This document shows, piece after piece, positions 27,463 to 37,100 of a stretch of DNA of 64,000 bases. Each line of letters opens with the position of its first letter. The stretch's first letter is position 1. The notes under the pieces were generated by a model. The model saw only the letters and a program-made list of their open reading frames with translations, searched no databases and had not been told where the DNA came from. Origin of the DNA: Fischerella sp. CENA71 (lineage in GTDB: Bacteria > Cyanobacteriota > Cyanobacteriia > Cyanobacteriales > Nostocaceae); NCBI GenBank assembly GCA_024239075.1, contig JANBVI010000044.1, forward strand, positions 62,001-126,000, read 5' to 3'. The translations under genes were made by a program, and so were the position numbers.

Positions 27463-28197
27463 TTAATTGACGTTGCTAAATTGGAAGGAAGAAAGCTTTG
27501 CAACCATCTCAGCACGAGATGAAACTTCGAGTTTACGGAACATACGTTTTAAAGCTTGTTTGACAGAGTTTTCCTGAATTCCAAGGGCTGCACCAATTTC
27601 AGCATTTGTAAATCCTCGTGCTACAAGTTCAGAAATTTCTACTTCACGTGGAGTTAAAGGTTTAATTTCAAAAAAATTCAGTCTCCTTTGTTCAGATGGC
27701 TTTATGGAAATGGAAGTAGTTTGTGAGCGTATTGTTGTAACCCAAGTGGATAGATGTAGACAAAGCGCACTTAAATCTGCTAGTTCTTGTGTATTAAAAG
27801 CAGGCATTCCTTGTTCACGGGTTAAGGCTACCATACCCACTAATTGTCCATTACTTACAATTGGTCCTGCCATAACGTGCCAGTGGTCAGTACGAGGACA
27901 AATCAGCCTCCATGTTTTAGGCGATACAACTAATCCTTCGTGAACAGGGGCATGACGTTCCACTAAGTAGCATAATACTGGATTGTGCTTGGTAGATAAT
28001 CCTAATTGCAGCGCTTTCTGAAAATTGCTTTTTTGAAAACTGGCATAAACAGATGGGAGCTGACTAAAAAAAAGCAATCTCCACCTTTTAGCAGTAAAAT
28101 ACTTACCCACCTCCGCAGAAACTTGCGATTTTAACTCCTGTTCATCTTTAGCTTTAGCAATTATTTGAAAAAGATATTGTAACGATATTGTCATCAT
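27463..28197 (-). CDS. LuxR-family regulator with N-terminal GAF-like domain
   Basis: A 244-residue protein. Residues ~10-155 look like a GAF-type sensing domain (WHVMAGPIVSNGQLVGMVAL). Residues ~175-240 are a LuxR helix-turn-helix (LTPREVEISELVARGFTNAE and KQALKRMFRKLEVSSRAEMV). There is no receiver domain, so it probably binds a ligand or senses redox/light through the GAF part. It is convergent with the response regulator, 52 bases apart. The position suggests a second regulator of the alkaloid locus; the alternative is an unrelated stress regulator. The signal is not identifiable. Confidence 0.85.
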   Translation of the reverse strand: MMTISLQYLFQIIAKAKDEQELKSQVSAEVGKYFTAKRWRLLFFSQLPSVYASFQKSNFQKALQLGLSTKHNPVLCYLVERHAPVHEGLVVSPKTWRLICPRTDHWHVMAGPIVSNGQLVGMVALTREQGMPAFNTQELADLSALCLHLSTWVTTIRSQTTSISIKPSEQRRLNFFEIKPLTPREVEISELVARGFTNAEIGAALGIQENSVKQALKRMFRKLEVSSRAEMVAKLSSFQFSNVN

Positions 28198-28280
28198 CGC
28201 TTCATTATGATATTATACGCGCTCAAGGATTAAGCAGAACTAAATTGTCCATTTTATTCTAGCTTTATCACTATTAGAAA

Positions 28281-28311
28281 TGTAGAGATATGGCAGTATA
28301 ACGTCTCTACA
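28281..28311. repeat. Partly degenerate copy of the TGTAGAGA palindrome
   Basis: TGTAGAGA (28281-28288) and TCTCTACA (28304-28311) form the arms, with a non-palindromic centre. It lies in the divergent spacer between the GAF-LuxR gene and the DUF364-like gene and is related to the palindrome at 18042. Confidence 0.65.
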
Positions 28312-28420
28312 GGGTTTAAATATTAATCGATTTTTATCTGAGGAATATTGTATTTTATCTTTGGTTACAAGGGCTTAATGGTAATTCTGATATTGTAACC
28401 ATAGTCATCTAACCTAAATT

Positions 28421-29173
28421 ATGAGAGTACACCCACGGAAAATCTATAATCTGCTGCAAAAATCAAGTCAGACAAATAAATTAGTACGAGAGATTATCAT
28501 CGGGCTAACCTGGACATTATGCGAAGTGGATGGAATTGGATTGTGTATGAGTCCTGGTCAGCCAACCCGCACTTTACCTTGGTCAGGAACCTTGGCGAAT
28601 AGAACTTTAGCAGATTTAGCACCTTGGTTACAATTGTGGGATAGCTACCAAGCAACCGTTGGTATGGCAGCAATTAATGCTATAATTAACCCATCTTCAC
28701 CACTAGTTTCGGAAGCAAAGCCGCTTTCAGCAAAAGGTTCCGCCAATTTGGCTGTTTTTGAGCATTTTTTACCGTTAATTCGAGGTAAGCGAGTAGTTGT
28801 AGTTGGGCGCTATCCGGGACTCTTTGAATATGAAAAAGAAATAGACCTAACTATTCTCGAACGTCAGCCGAGTCCCCAAGATTTACCCGATACAGCTTGC
28901 GAGTATCTTCTACCCGAAGCAGATTGGGTATTTCTGACAGCTACTTCTATAGTAAATAAGACATTTCCGCGTTTGGTAGAATTGTCGCAAAATGCAAAAT
29001 TAGTGTTGATGGGTCCTACTTTACCCTGGTTGGCGGATTTAGCAGATATGGGAATCGATTATTTAGCAGGCGTTGCTGTCACCGATCCAGAGGCATTACG
29101 CCAGACAATAGCTGAGGGGGGAGGTATTAGAATTTTTGATACAGGGGTGCAGTATCGGATTTTGCATTTGTAA
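28421..29173 (+). CDS. DUF364/DUF4213-like Rossmann protein
   Basis: A 250-residue protein resembling the putative heavy-metal-chelation DUF364/DUF4213 family. Its N-terminal part (residues 1-90) contains GIGLCMSP and an alpha/beta region (WDSYQATVGMAAINAIINP). The C-terminal Rossmann-like half has GKRVVVVGRYPGLFEYEKE, LLPEADWVFLTATSIVNKT and KLVLMGPTLPWLADLADMGI. The biochemical function is unknown to me. It stands alone on the plus strand between the two secondary-metabolite regions and probably marks a boundary rather than belonging to either. The start is the ATG at 28421. Confidence 0.75.
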   Translation: MRVHPRKIYNLLQKSSQTNKLVREIIIGLTWTLCEVDGIGLCMSPGQPTRTLPWSGTLANRTLADLAPWLQLWDSYQATVGMAAINAIINPSSPLVSEAKPLSAKGSANLAVFEHFLPLIRGKRVVVVGRYPGLFEYEKEIDLTILERQPSPQDLPDTACEYLLPEADWVFLTATSIVNKTFPRLVELSQNAKLVLMGPTLPWLADLADMGIDYLAGVAVTDPEALRQTIAEGGGIRIFDTGVQYRILHL

Positions 29174-29205
29174 ATTATATCATGTCTTCAAAAAAATATA
29201 GATGG

Positions 29206-30090
29206 CTATTTAGCTACTACAACCTCATCAAAGATAGTATTTACAGACACTTCTTTCCAGGTATCGAGTTCTGCTTTGACTGAATCTAGCTTGGCACTAA
29301 TAGCAGAAATTGCATCTTCTCCTAGCACTAATCTCAGCGGTGGATTATCACTATTAACTGCTTTAATCATTGCCAGAGCGGCTTTTTTTGGATCACCTGG
29401 TTCGTTAAATTCTAATTTCGTATCTAGTATATCCCGCGCATCTTTACGCATTGCACCAATCACTGTTTCATAGTCATCAATTTGGATATCACTTATGGTC
29501 AGAGAACGTGTGACAAAGTCTGTACGAAATGCGCCAGGTTCAACTATTGTGATTTTGATACCCAAGGGTGTAACTTCCTGAGCTAATGCTTCGGAAATGC
29601 CTTCTATTGCAAATTTGGTACCATTATAGATTCCTGTGCCGGCATACGACACAAAGCCACCCACTGATGAAATATTAAGAATGTGTCCACTGCGTTGTTG
29701 TCGCATATGAGGTAGTACTGTTCGTAGTACTTCTAAGACAGCGAAAAAGTTGGTTTCAAACTGACGACGAACTTCTTCATTTCTGATTTCTTCTATTGCT
29801 CCTAAAACTCCATATCCAGCATTATTAACAAGTACATCAATGCGTCCAAAATTGGTAATCGCTTGTTTTACTGCTTCCCGTACCTCTTCAGGTTTAGTGA
29901 CATCAAGTTGCACCGCTAATGTGTGATCTGGAAAGCTTGCAGCTAAATCTTTGATCTGCTCTGGATTCCTTGCGGTTAGCACCACAGTTTCGCCTCGCTC
30001 AAGTACTGTTTCTGCTAATGCTCGACCTAATCCCTTCGAGCTACCAGTAATAAACCATACCCGTTTTTGAGAAATTGAGGATGTTACCAT
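29206..30090 (-). CDS. Short-chain dehydrogenase/reductase (classical SDR)
   Basis: A 294-residue NAD(P)-dependent oxidoreductase: cofactor motif ITGSSKGLGRALAE, NNAGYG, ISSVGGFVS, and catalytic YNGTKFAIE. All expected catalytic residues are present. It is the last gene of the PKS/NRPS operon, 17 bases after mbtH, so it may reduce a ketone or oxidise an alcohol on the product. Close relatives are also general-purpose oxidoreductases, so a tailoring role is inference from position. Confidence 0.85.
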   Translation of the reverse strand: MVTSSISQKRVWFITGSSKGLGRALAETVLERGETVVLTARNPEQIKDLAASFPDHTLAVQLDVTKPEEVREAVKQAITNFGRIDVLVNNAGYGVLGAIEEIRNEEVRRQFETNFFAVLEVLRTVLPHMRQQRSGHILNISSVGGFVSYAGTGIYNGTKFAIEGISEALAQEVTPLGIKITIVEPGAFRTDFVTRSLTISDIQIDDYETVIGAMRKDARDILDTKLEFNEPGDPKKAALAMIKAVNSDNPPLRLVLGEDAISAISAKLDSVKAELDTWKEVSVNTIFDEVVVAK

Positions 30091-30107
30091 AAAAATTCTT
30101 CGTTTAC

Positions 30108-30335
30108 TTATTGGTGGTTGTCAGTTATCTCCTGCATCTTTTTGCGGAGACTAAGCGGTCTCATGTCAGTCCATACTTCTTTGATGTAATTCAAACATTC
30201 TTGCTTCAAACCATTTTTTCCCACATCCTTCCAACCAAGAGGGTTTTGGCGGTCAGATGGCCAAATAGAATATTGTTCTTCATGATTCACTACAACTTTG
30301 TAAATTGTTGTGTCTTCTTTGTCGTCTTGATACAT
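30108..30335 (-). CDS. mbtH: MbtH-like protein
   Basis: A 75-residue member of the MbtH family, small chaperone-like partners that bind and activate NRPS adenylation domains. Signature residues are present: [36 protein letters not shown]. It lies in the same operon as two NRPS genes with A domains and is expected to serve one or both. The start is the ATG at 30335. Confidence 0.95.
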   Translation of the reverse strand: MYQDDKEDTTIYKVVVNHEEQYSIWPSDRQNPLGWKDVGKNGLKQECLNYIKEVWTDMRPLSLRKKMQEITDNHQ

Positions 30336-30373
30336 AATTGACCTGTTGGTTTTAATTAATTAAACTTTTATCT

Positions 30374-31747
30374 TTATTTGCTGGCTTTTACTTTGAGCGA
30401 ACTTAAATATTGAAATTCCAAAGCTGTTAATACAAATACAATTAACATAAATAAAATGTCTGCAAAAAGCATTCCATAATATATACCTCTGACACCTGAA
30501 ATTTTTGAAAACAAAAATACCATTGGCATAGTTAAAATTATGCTTCTTAACAAAATTACTAATAACACAGTTTTACCTTTACCTATAGAGAGAAAAAGAG
30601 TATTGCTAAAGAATGCTAAAGGCCATATGGGCATCAATATACTAAGAATTTTAAAATTTATCATATCATCCTGCACAAATTGAATATTTGGTAGAAGTAT
30701 TCCTAAAAATGTGTTTGGTGATAATTGTAAAGGCAACCAAATGAATATTAATAAAATAGTTCCAATGATTGCAAAAGTTAAATAGGATTTTTTTATTCTT
30801 ACATAATTTTGTGCACCATAATTCATTCCAATTATAGGTTGTAATGCTTGGGCAAACCCAATAATAGGAATAAATACAATTGAAATTATTTTTCCCGTTG
30901 CTCCAAAAAAAGCAATATCAGTATTTGTTCCATAGTCAGAAATTAAATTAAAAATTACGAAATCTTGAAGCAATATTGTAAATGGATAAAAGAGTTCAGA
31001 TATTCCTACTGATAAAATTGCATGCATTATATCTATGGCGATCGCTATTTTTTTGAAATTAACATAAATCGAACTTTTGCCAAAGATAAAATAAGCTAAA
31101 TTAACAATACTATAAACGAACATTGCTATAACTGTAGCAAGAGCAATTCCTTGGATTTGTAAATTAAATATAGTAGTAAATATATAATTTAAAAAAATAT
31201 TAATACTAACAAATAACCAATCAAATATTGCAGTTAGCTTAATTTTGCCTTCTGATTTAATGAGCCGACCACAAGCTTCTGCTAGTATCAAGAATACTGA
31301 CCCTAGTATATAAATTTTAAAGTATTTTGTACCCTCTAAAGCAACTTCACTACTACTTCCCATAAGTAGAATTAATTCTTGACTAAAGGTGTAACCAATA
31401 ATTGTGATCAACAATGCGATCGCAACACTCATCACTATTAAATTACTAAATATTTTAGACTGAGTTTCAACATCTCTAGAACCAATAGATCGACTTAGAA
31501 CAGAAGCAGAACCTACTCCAATAAATAGAGCAAATCCATTTACTATACCTGTCAGTGGCAGTGCGATTGAAATACCAGCTAAAGCATTTTCACTAATAAA
31601 TCGTCCTGCAAATAAAGCATCAATAAAAGTATTTAAACTCAGCATCAATATCCCCAGAGTGCTAGGAATTGATAACTTAAACATCAACTTGATAAGATTA
31701 CCATCAAGGATTTCATTTGTGATTTGATATTGTTTTTCAGTATTCAT
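30374..31747 (-). CDS. MATE-family multidrug/metabolite exporter
   Basis: A 457-residue integral membrane protein with about 12 hydrophobic segments in two repeats. It begins LDGNLIKLMFKLSIPSTLGI and contains IDALFAGRFISENALAGI in the first half and PIIGFAQALQPIIGMNYGAQN in the second, a pattern typical of MATE cation-coupled antiporters. Within the PKS/NRPS operon it probably exports the product and gives self-protection. Substrate and coupling ion are not deducible. Confidence 0.9.
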   Translation of the reverse strand: MNTEKQYQITNEILDGNLIKLMFKLSIPSTLGILMLSLNTFIDALFAGRFISENALAGISIALPLTGIVNGFALFIGVGSASVLSRSIGSRDVETQSKIFSNLIVMSVAIALLITIIGYTFSQELILLMGSSSEVALEGTKYFKIYILGSVFLILAEACGRLIKSEGKIKLTAIFDWLFVSINIFLNYIFTTIFNLQIQGIALATVIAMFVYSIVNLAYFIFGKSSIYVNFKKIAIAIDIMHAILSVGISELFYPFTILLQDFVIFNLISDYGTNTDIAFFGATGKIISIVFIPIIGFAQALQPIIGMNYGAQNYVRIKKSYLTFAIIGTILLIFIWLPLQLSPNTFLGILLPNIQFVQDDMINFKILSILMPIWPLAFFSNTLFLSIGKGKTVLLVILLRSIILTMPMVFLFSKISGVRGIYYGMLFADILFMLIVFVLTALEFQYLSSLKVKASK

Positions 31748-31812
31748 TTTTTAGAAATCATATTTATTATTGATTCTATTGTCTTTTCCAATAAATTAAA
31801 AATTACCTATAT

Positions 31813-32700
31813 TTAATCAAATCCCATTCCTTTCCGCATATTTTGATAATAATTTTCATAAAAATATTGATGTGGTACTAATCTTTTATACAAAGCATAC
31901 AGATTAAGTCGCCACGATGATTGCACGACAAAATATTGTCTTCTAGGTTTGCGATCTGACAAAGCCTGCAAAATGGTATTTGCTACTTTTTCAGCTGGTA
32001 AACCTGCGCTACGATTATCTTCTACCGAACCTTGCATATATATTTTGTAATTCTTGCCATATATCGCTTTAATTTCTGGTGACATATTCGCTAATGTCTG
32101 CTGATAACTAGCTTCTACTTTATTAGCCTGTTCTGGGGTTATTATTCCCCCTGGTAAAATAGAAATAACCTCAATTCCACTAGAATATAATTCCATTCGT
32201 AGAGAATCTGTAATTGCTTCAATCGCAAATTTTGAAGCAGATAAAAGACTTCTATAAGGTAAAGCTAATCTACCGCAAATTGCACTAATATTAACAATAC
32301 GACCCTTGGCTTTTCGTATTAATGGTAAAAATGCTTGTGTGACTGCAATTTGTCCAATAACATTGACTTCAAAATTAAATCTAATGTCATCTATAGGAAT
32401 ACATTCTAATGGTCCATCTATTGCTACAACTGCGTTATTAATTAATGCGGATAATCCTTCTTCACCAACCGCTAGCGAGACAAATTCCAATGCAGATTTA
32501 ATTTCTTCGGCTTTTGTTATGTCCATAATTATGGGTGTTAAATCACCAGATGCAACCTGCTTTAGTGACTGTGCATCTTTTTGTGTGCGGACTCCAGCGA
32601 AAACGCGATATCCTTGCTTGGCGAGTGAAAGCGCCGTTACTCGACCTAAACCTGTGGATGTTCCTGTAATGACAACTGCACCTTTATGATTTGGATTCAT
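31813..32700 (-). CDS. SDR-family protein with Leu in place of the catalytic Tyr
   Basis: A 295-residue short-chain dehydrogenase-like protein with an intact cofactor loop (VVITGTSTGLGRVTAL). The active-site Y-x3-K is altered: the expected Tyr is L153 in SLLSASKFA, with Lys K157 kept, and the NNAG motif reads NNAV. A Tyr four residues upstream (PYRS) is out of register. It may be non-catalytic, use another acid, or act as a scaffold. The start chosen is the ATG at 32700, preceded by GGAGGA at the right distance; a TTG 15 bases upstream is the alternative. It lies between P450 and MATE genes in the PKS/NRPS operon. Confidence 0.82.
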   Translation of the reverse strand: MNPNHKGAVVITGTSTGLGRVTALSLAKQGYRVFAGVRTQKDAQSLKQVASGDLTPIIMDITKAEEIKSALEFVSLAVGEEGLSALINNAVVAIDGPLECIPIDDIRFNFEVNVIGQIAVTQAFLPLIRKAKGRIVNISAICGRLALPYRSLLSASKFAIEAITDSLRMELYSSGIEVISILPGGIITPEQANKVEASYQQTLANMSPEIKAIYGKNYKIYMQGSVEDNRSAGLPAEKVANTILQALSDRKPRRQYFVVQSSWRLNLYALYKRLVPHQYFYENYYQNMRKGMGFD

Positions 32701-32703
32701 ACT

Positions 32704-32712
32704 GATTTCCTC
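32704..32712 (-). promoter_or_regulatory. Ribosome binding site fixing the SDR start
   Basis: The minus strand reads GGAGGAAATCAGT before the ATG at 32700, a strong Shine-Dalgarno match that rules for this start over the upstream in-frame TTG at 32715. Confidence 0.75.
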
Positions 32713-32816
32713 CAAAATTAAATGTATTTTTATATCCGAAAGCTAAATTTAGAAATACAATTTCTATCAACTAAATCTCAAAACTAAACCAAGCCAGAAA
32801 CTAATGACTGCGATTG

Positions 32817-34163
32817 TCATTGATCCTGACGGTGACTACACATAACCATTTTCACACCACTAGCAGGAGAACAAATTAAACCTGCAAATTTAGGACGTTC
32901 TGGGCGCTTAATGACTAACTCTAATTGATAGCGTGAAAGAATAGTTGCTAATATAAGTTTCATTTCAAATAAGGCAAAATTCGCACCAATACATACACGA
33001 GAACCGCCACCGAATGGCAGAAATTCGTAAGGAGAAAATTGTTTTTCTAAAAAGCGTTCTGGTTGAAATTCTTTGGGATTAGGATATAAATCTTCACGCT
33101 GATGGGTTGCATAAATATTACCAATAACTATCGTACCGGGATGCAGTTCATACCCCATGATCTGAACGGTCGATTCTACCAATCTAGGAAATGTAAACAA
33201 TTGAGTTGGATAAATTCGCAGAACTTCATTACATACAGCACTCAAATAGGGTAATGTAACAATACTCATGGGGTCAGGGTTTTCACCAAGACTATCAAGT
33301 TCTTTGAGTAGTTTTTCTCTCACATCTCTTAAGCGATGAATCCAGTACAAAGACCAACTAATAGCAGTTCCAGAAGCGTCAACAGCTGCAAATATCGGTG
33401 ATAGTAAAAGATCACGTACCTCTTCATTGCTTAATTTTTCACCTATTTCATCACAAGCAAGAATTAAATCCCCAAGTATATCAGTGCGTGAAAAATCTGC
33501 TTGCTGACGACGTTCTTCAATTTCAGTAGATAGCAATTGAAACAGTTCTTGTCGTAGGTGAAGGAGGTATCCTTGTGGACTCCATCGGCCTAAATCTTTT
33601 TCTCCAAAAATTTTATTAATAATTTTAACTATCAAAGATTGTCTATCGAGTTTCAGCAAAGATGCAAATAAATGTTTGATTTTGTTATAGCGTTCTCCTT
33701 CTTGTAAACCAATTACTCGTTCTATTCCCACTTTAAAAGTAATATCTTCAATGACCGAATATGCTACAAAAGGTTTTCCAATAACTTGTTCATTCATTAT
33801 CTTTTCTGTGAGTTCGCAAATACTTCGCCCACAGGCTTGCATCCGCCCTCCATGAAAAGCTTGCATTAAGAGTTTACGCCGATTTCTGTGAATTAAACCA
33901 TCAAGTTGCAGGACTCCTTGATTTCCTGTTATAAAAGCGAAATCTTGGTTCAATTCACCTCTAGCTAAAATTTCTTTGGTATTTGTAAAAATTTCTTTGA
34001 TACCCGAAGGATTACTAATGTAAACAATTGGTGTAGAAGCAGGTATTATGGTAACAATATCACCATAACGTTGGGAAATACCATCCAAATAACTAAAGGG
34101 ATTAGTCTCGAATTGCAAACTTAGTAACCAAAGTGGTATTTTCGGTCCAGGAGGTAGTTTCAT
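32817..34163 (-). CDS. Cytochrome P450
   Basis: A 448-residue soluble bacterial P450. The heme-binding loop is FLPFGGGSRVCIGANFALFE with the Cys thiolate, the K-helix ExxR is in NEVLRIYP, and the I-helix is near FAAVDASGTAISW. The N-terminus is proline-rich (KLPPGPKIPL) with no membrane anchor. It resembles the CYP110-like group common in filamentous cyanobacteria. Its ATG overlaps the stop of the upstream NRPS gene by one base (TAATG), implying translational coupling and a tailoring role (hydroxylation, epoxidation or desaturation of the product). Redox partners are not encoded here. Confidence 0.92.
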   Translation of the reverse strand: MKLPPGPKIPLWLLSLQFETNPFSYLDGISQRYGDIVTIIPASTPIVYISNPSGIKEIFTNTKEILARGELNQDFAFITGNQGVLQLDGLIHRNRRKLLMQAFHGGRMQACGRSICELTEKIMNEQVIGKPFVAYSVIEDITFKVGIERVIGLQEGERYNKIKHLFASLLKLDRQSLIVKIINKIFGEKDLGRWSPQGYLLHLRQELFQLLSTEIEERRQQADFSRTDILGDLILACDEIGEKLSNEEVRDLLLSPIFAAVDASGTAISWSLYWIHRLRDVREKLLKELDSLGENPDPMSIVTLPYLSAVCNEVLRIYPTQLFTFPRLVESTVQIMGYELHPGTIVIGNIYATHQREDLYPNPKEFQPERFLEKQFSPYEFLPFGGGSRVCIGANFALFEMKLILATILSRYQLELVIKRPERPKFAGLICSPASGVKMVMCSHRQDQ

Positions 34164-37100
34164 TAGTTTCTTTGATTCCCATTATTCAGATTGCACACAG
34201 CATTATCGATACAAACTCTTAAATTTCTAGCTAATTCCTGAATATGAGACTCAATAAAAATTGAGAAATGATCGCCAGAAATTTCTATAACTTGAATAGG
34301 TTGGCTAGAACATTTACCCCAACCTAGTAAGGGATCATCACTATGAAATTCTGGGCTTTCAAAATCATGAATAATCTCTTCTTTCGCTCGAAATAGAGTT
34401 ATAGACTGCTCATAAATAAGTGGTGTATAATTTCGCATAGCTTGAACATGAGCTTTGAACAATTTGTAATAACGGATAAAATCTTTAATTTCCGTATTAC
34501 TAAAAATCCAATTCATTTTTTTATTAATCAAATCAAGTTGCTCATTCAATGATAAATTTCGAAGTTCCTCAAAAGAAAGTGAAAAATCTATATTACTATC
34601 TGTTTTTATCGATTCAGCCATGCGAAGTAAAAATTTTGCATCGTCATCTTTTGTTGATTCAATGCATGTTTCTGAAAGTATGGCATCGATTATAACTAAT
34701 AAATTTACTGTTTCCCCTTCTCTTTGTAATTGCTGCGCCATTTCAAAAGCAAGTACACCGCCGTAACAATGACCACCTAAAAGATAAGGTCCTTTTGGCT
34801 GTACTTTCCGAATTTCTTGTAAGTAATAATTTGCTGTTTCTTCTACTGTTAGAATTTCCGGTTCTTCTTGGTTAGGGTTATGTTCTAAGGCATAAAATGG
34901 ATAATCTTCACCAAGTCTTCTGGATAAATTAATATAATGATTAATACCTCCACCAGCACCATGCATACAAAAGAAAGGTATTTTAGAACCACAAGAATTA
35001 ATTGCTACCAAAGGAGAATTAGAACTCTCACGAAATGGCTGACTGACAATTGCAGCTAATTTCTCAATTGTGGGATTTTCAAAAAGAGTGGATAAAGTGA
35101 GATTATGCCCAAATCTATCCTGAATTTGAGCCATTAAGCGTACAGCTAAAAATGAGTGACCACCCAAATTAAAGAAGTTATCTCTTACCCCTATTGGACT
35201 AGTATTCAGAAGGTTTTCCCAAAGTTTTACTAATGATAATTCTGTAAAATTACGAGGAGCAATTAGGTTTTCAGTAGTATTTGCTCGAATAAGTTTATCT
35301 GTTGGAAGGGCACGCTTATCTATTTTACCATTGGGTGTTAGTGGGAGTGCATTTAATACCACAAAGGCAGATGGAAGCATATAATTAGGTAACTTCTGTT
35401 GCAAATATGGCAACAGTTGTGCAGCGATGTTTTGTTTTTCTGTAACGATATAAGCTATTAAAAGCTGATTTTCTTGTTCATCTTTTTCGTTAATTACAAC
35501 TGATTCTTGTACATCTGGATGTTGCGTAATGATAGTTGCAATCTCAGCTAACTCTACTCGAAAGCCTCTGATTTTTACTTGCTCATCACAACGACCCAAA
35601 TACTCAAGATTCCCATCTTTGAGATAACGGACTAAATCGCCTGTTTTATAAAGCTTGGTTTCAGGAATAAAGGGATTATCGATAAATCTTTCTTGAGTTA
35701 ATTCGGGACGATATAAATATCCCTTCGCCAATCCGTCACCACCAATATAAAGTTCGCCGATAACTCCTACAGGTGTTGGTTGTAAATTGCGATTTAACAC
35801 ATAGATTTGAGTATTATCAATCGGACGACCGATGGGGACACTGTTTGCTTGGTCTGGTAATAAACTAGTGTCGTAGTGAGTAGCGTTAGCGGAAACTTCC
35901 GATGAACCATACAGGTTAATTAATTTTGCAAATGGCATTAATTCTCGGAAAGTTTCAACTAATTTAAGAGATAGTGCTTCACCGCTAGTTATCCAAAGTT
36001 TTAGTTGTAATAATTTCTTAGTTAGATGACTATAATTATCTAAAAGCAAACGCAGAAGTAAAGGTACAAGTATAATACGAGTAACTTTGTGCTGAAATAA
36101 AGTTTCTATAAATAATTTTGGGTCTAATAAAGTTTCATTGTTGATGATTACTGTAGGAAATCCTTTGAGTAAAGGAGCAAAAATTTCCCATACCGAATCT
36201 ACAAAACTAATAGCTGTTTTCTGACAACAAACTTCTTTTGGACTAAAAGGATAAGTTTTCCATAGCCAGTGCAAGCCATTTACTGTACCGCGATGAGTAC
36301 CAAGAACACCTTTAGGAGTTCCAGTTGAGCCAGAGGTATAAATAATATAGGCGAGATGATCAGGTTTTGAAATGTTGATGGGGTTTTCTGAACTTTCTTG
36401 CTTGATAATTTTCCAGTCATTGTCTAGCAAAATGAGCGTCATTTGTCCTACTCTGCGGGTAGAGACGGAGTGGCTTCCAAAGGTAGCCGCTTGCGCGTCT
36501 ATTTTATTTGTCATGTATCCAAATTTATTAACAAATGACGAATTACTAATGACCAATGACACTTGAGAATCCGAGAGCATAAATTTTAAACGCTCAACTG
36601 GATAACTTGGATCGAGAGGAATATATGCACCGCCAGCTTTAAGGATGGCTAAAATTCCCACTACCATATTTAGGTCACGTTCTAGACAGATAGCAACCAG
36701 GGTTTCTTGAGTTACGCCTTGTTTTTGTAAAAAGTGTGCTAGCTGATTAACTTTATGATTGAGTTGACGATATGTTAGTTGTTCTAACTGGCTAATTAAT
36801 GCTAGAGAGTCAGGTGTTCGTTTAACTTGTTGTTCAAATAATTGATTTAAAGTTACATTTTGATAGTCTGCACTAGTTTGATTAAGCTTAAATAATAATT
36901 GCTCTTTTTCAGAGTAATTTAGTAGAGATAAATTACAGATACGCTGCTCTGGATTAGCAATAATATTTGCTAGCAAAGTCTGAAAGTGATTGAGAAATTG
37001 GCTAATAGTTGTAACATCAAAAATATCTGTATTGTACTCCAAACACCCTGTTAAACCTTCTTGAGATTCAAACATCGACAGAAAAATATCAAGTTGAGCT

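Noticed and set aside
34700-34830. Thioesterase dead because Ser is replaced
   Set aside because: The replacement is Cys, a competent nucleophile in known thioesterases, and the surrounding GxCxG elbow and C-terminal GDHFS His motif are intact.
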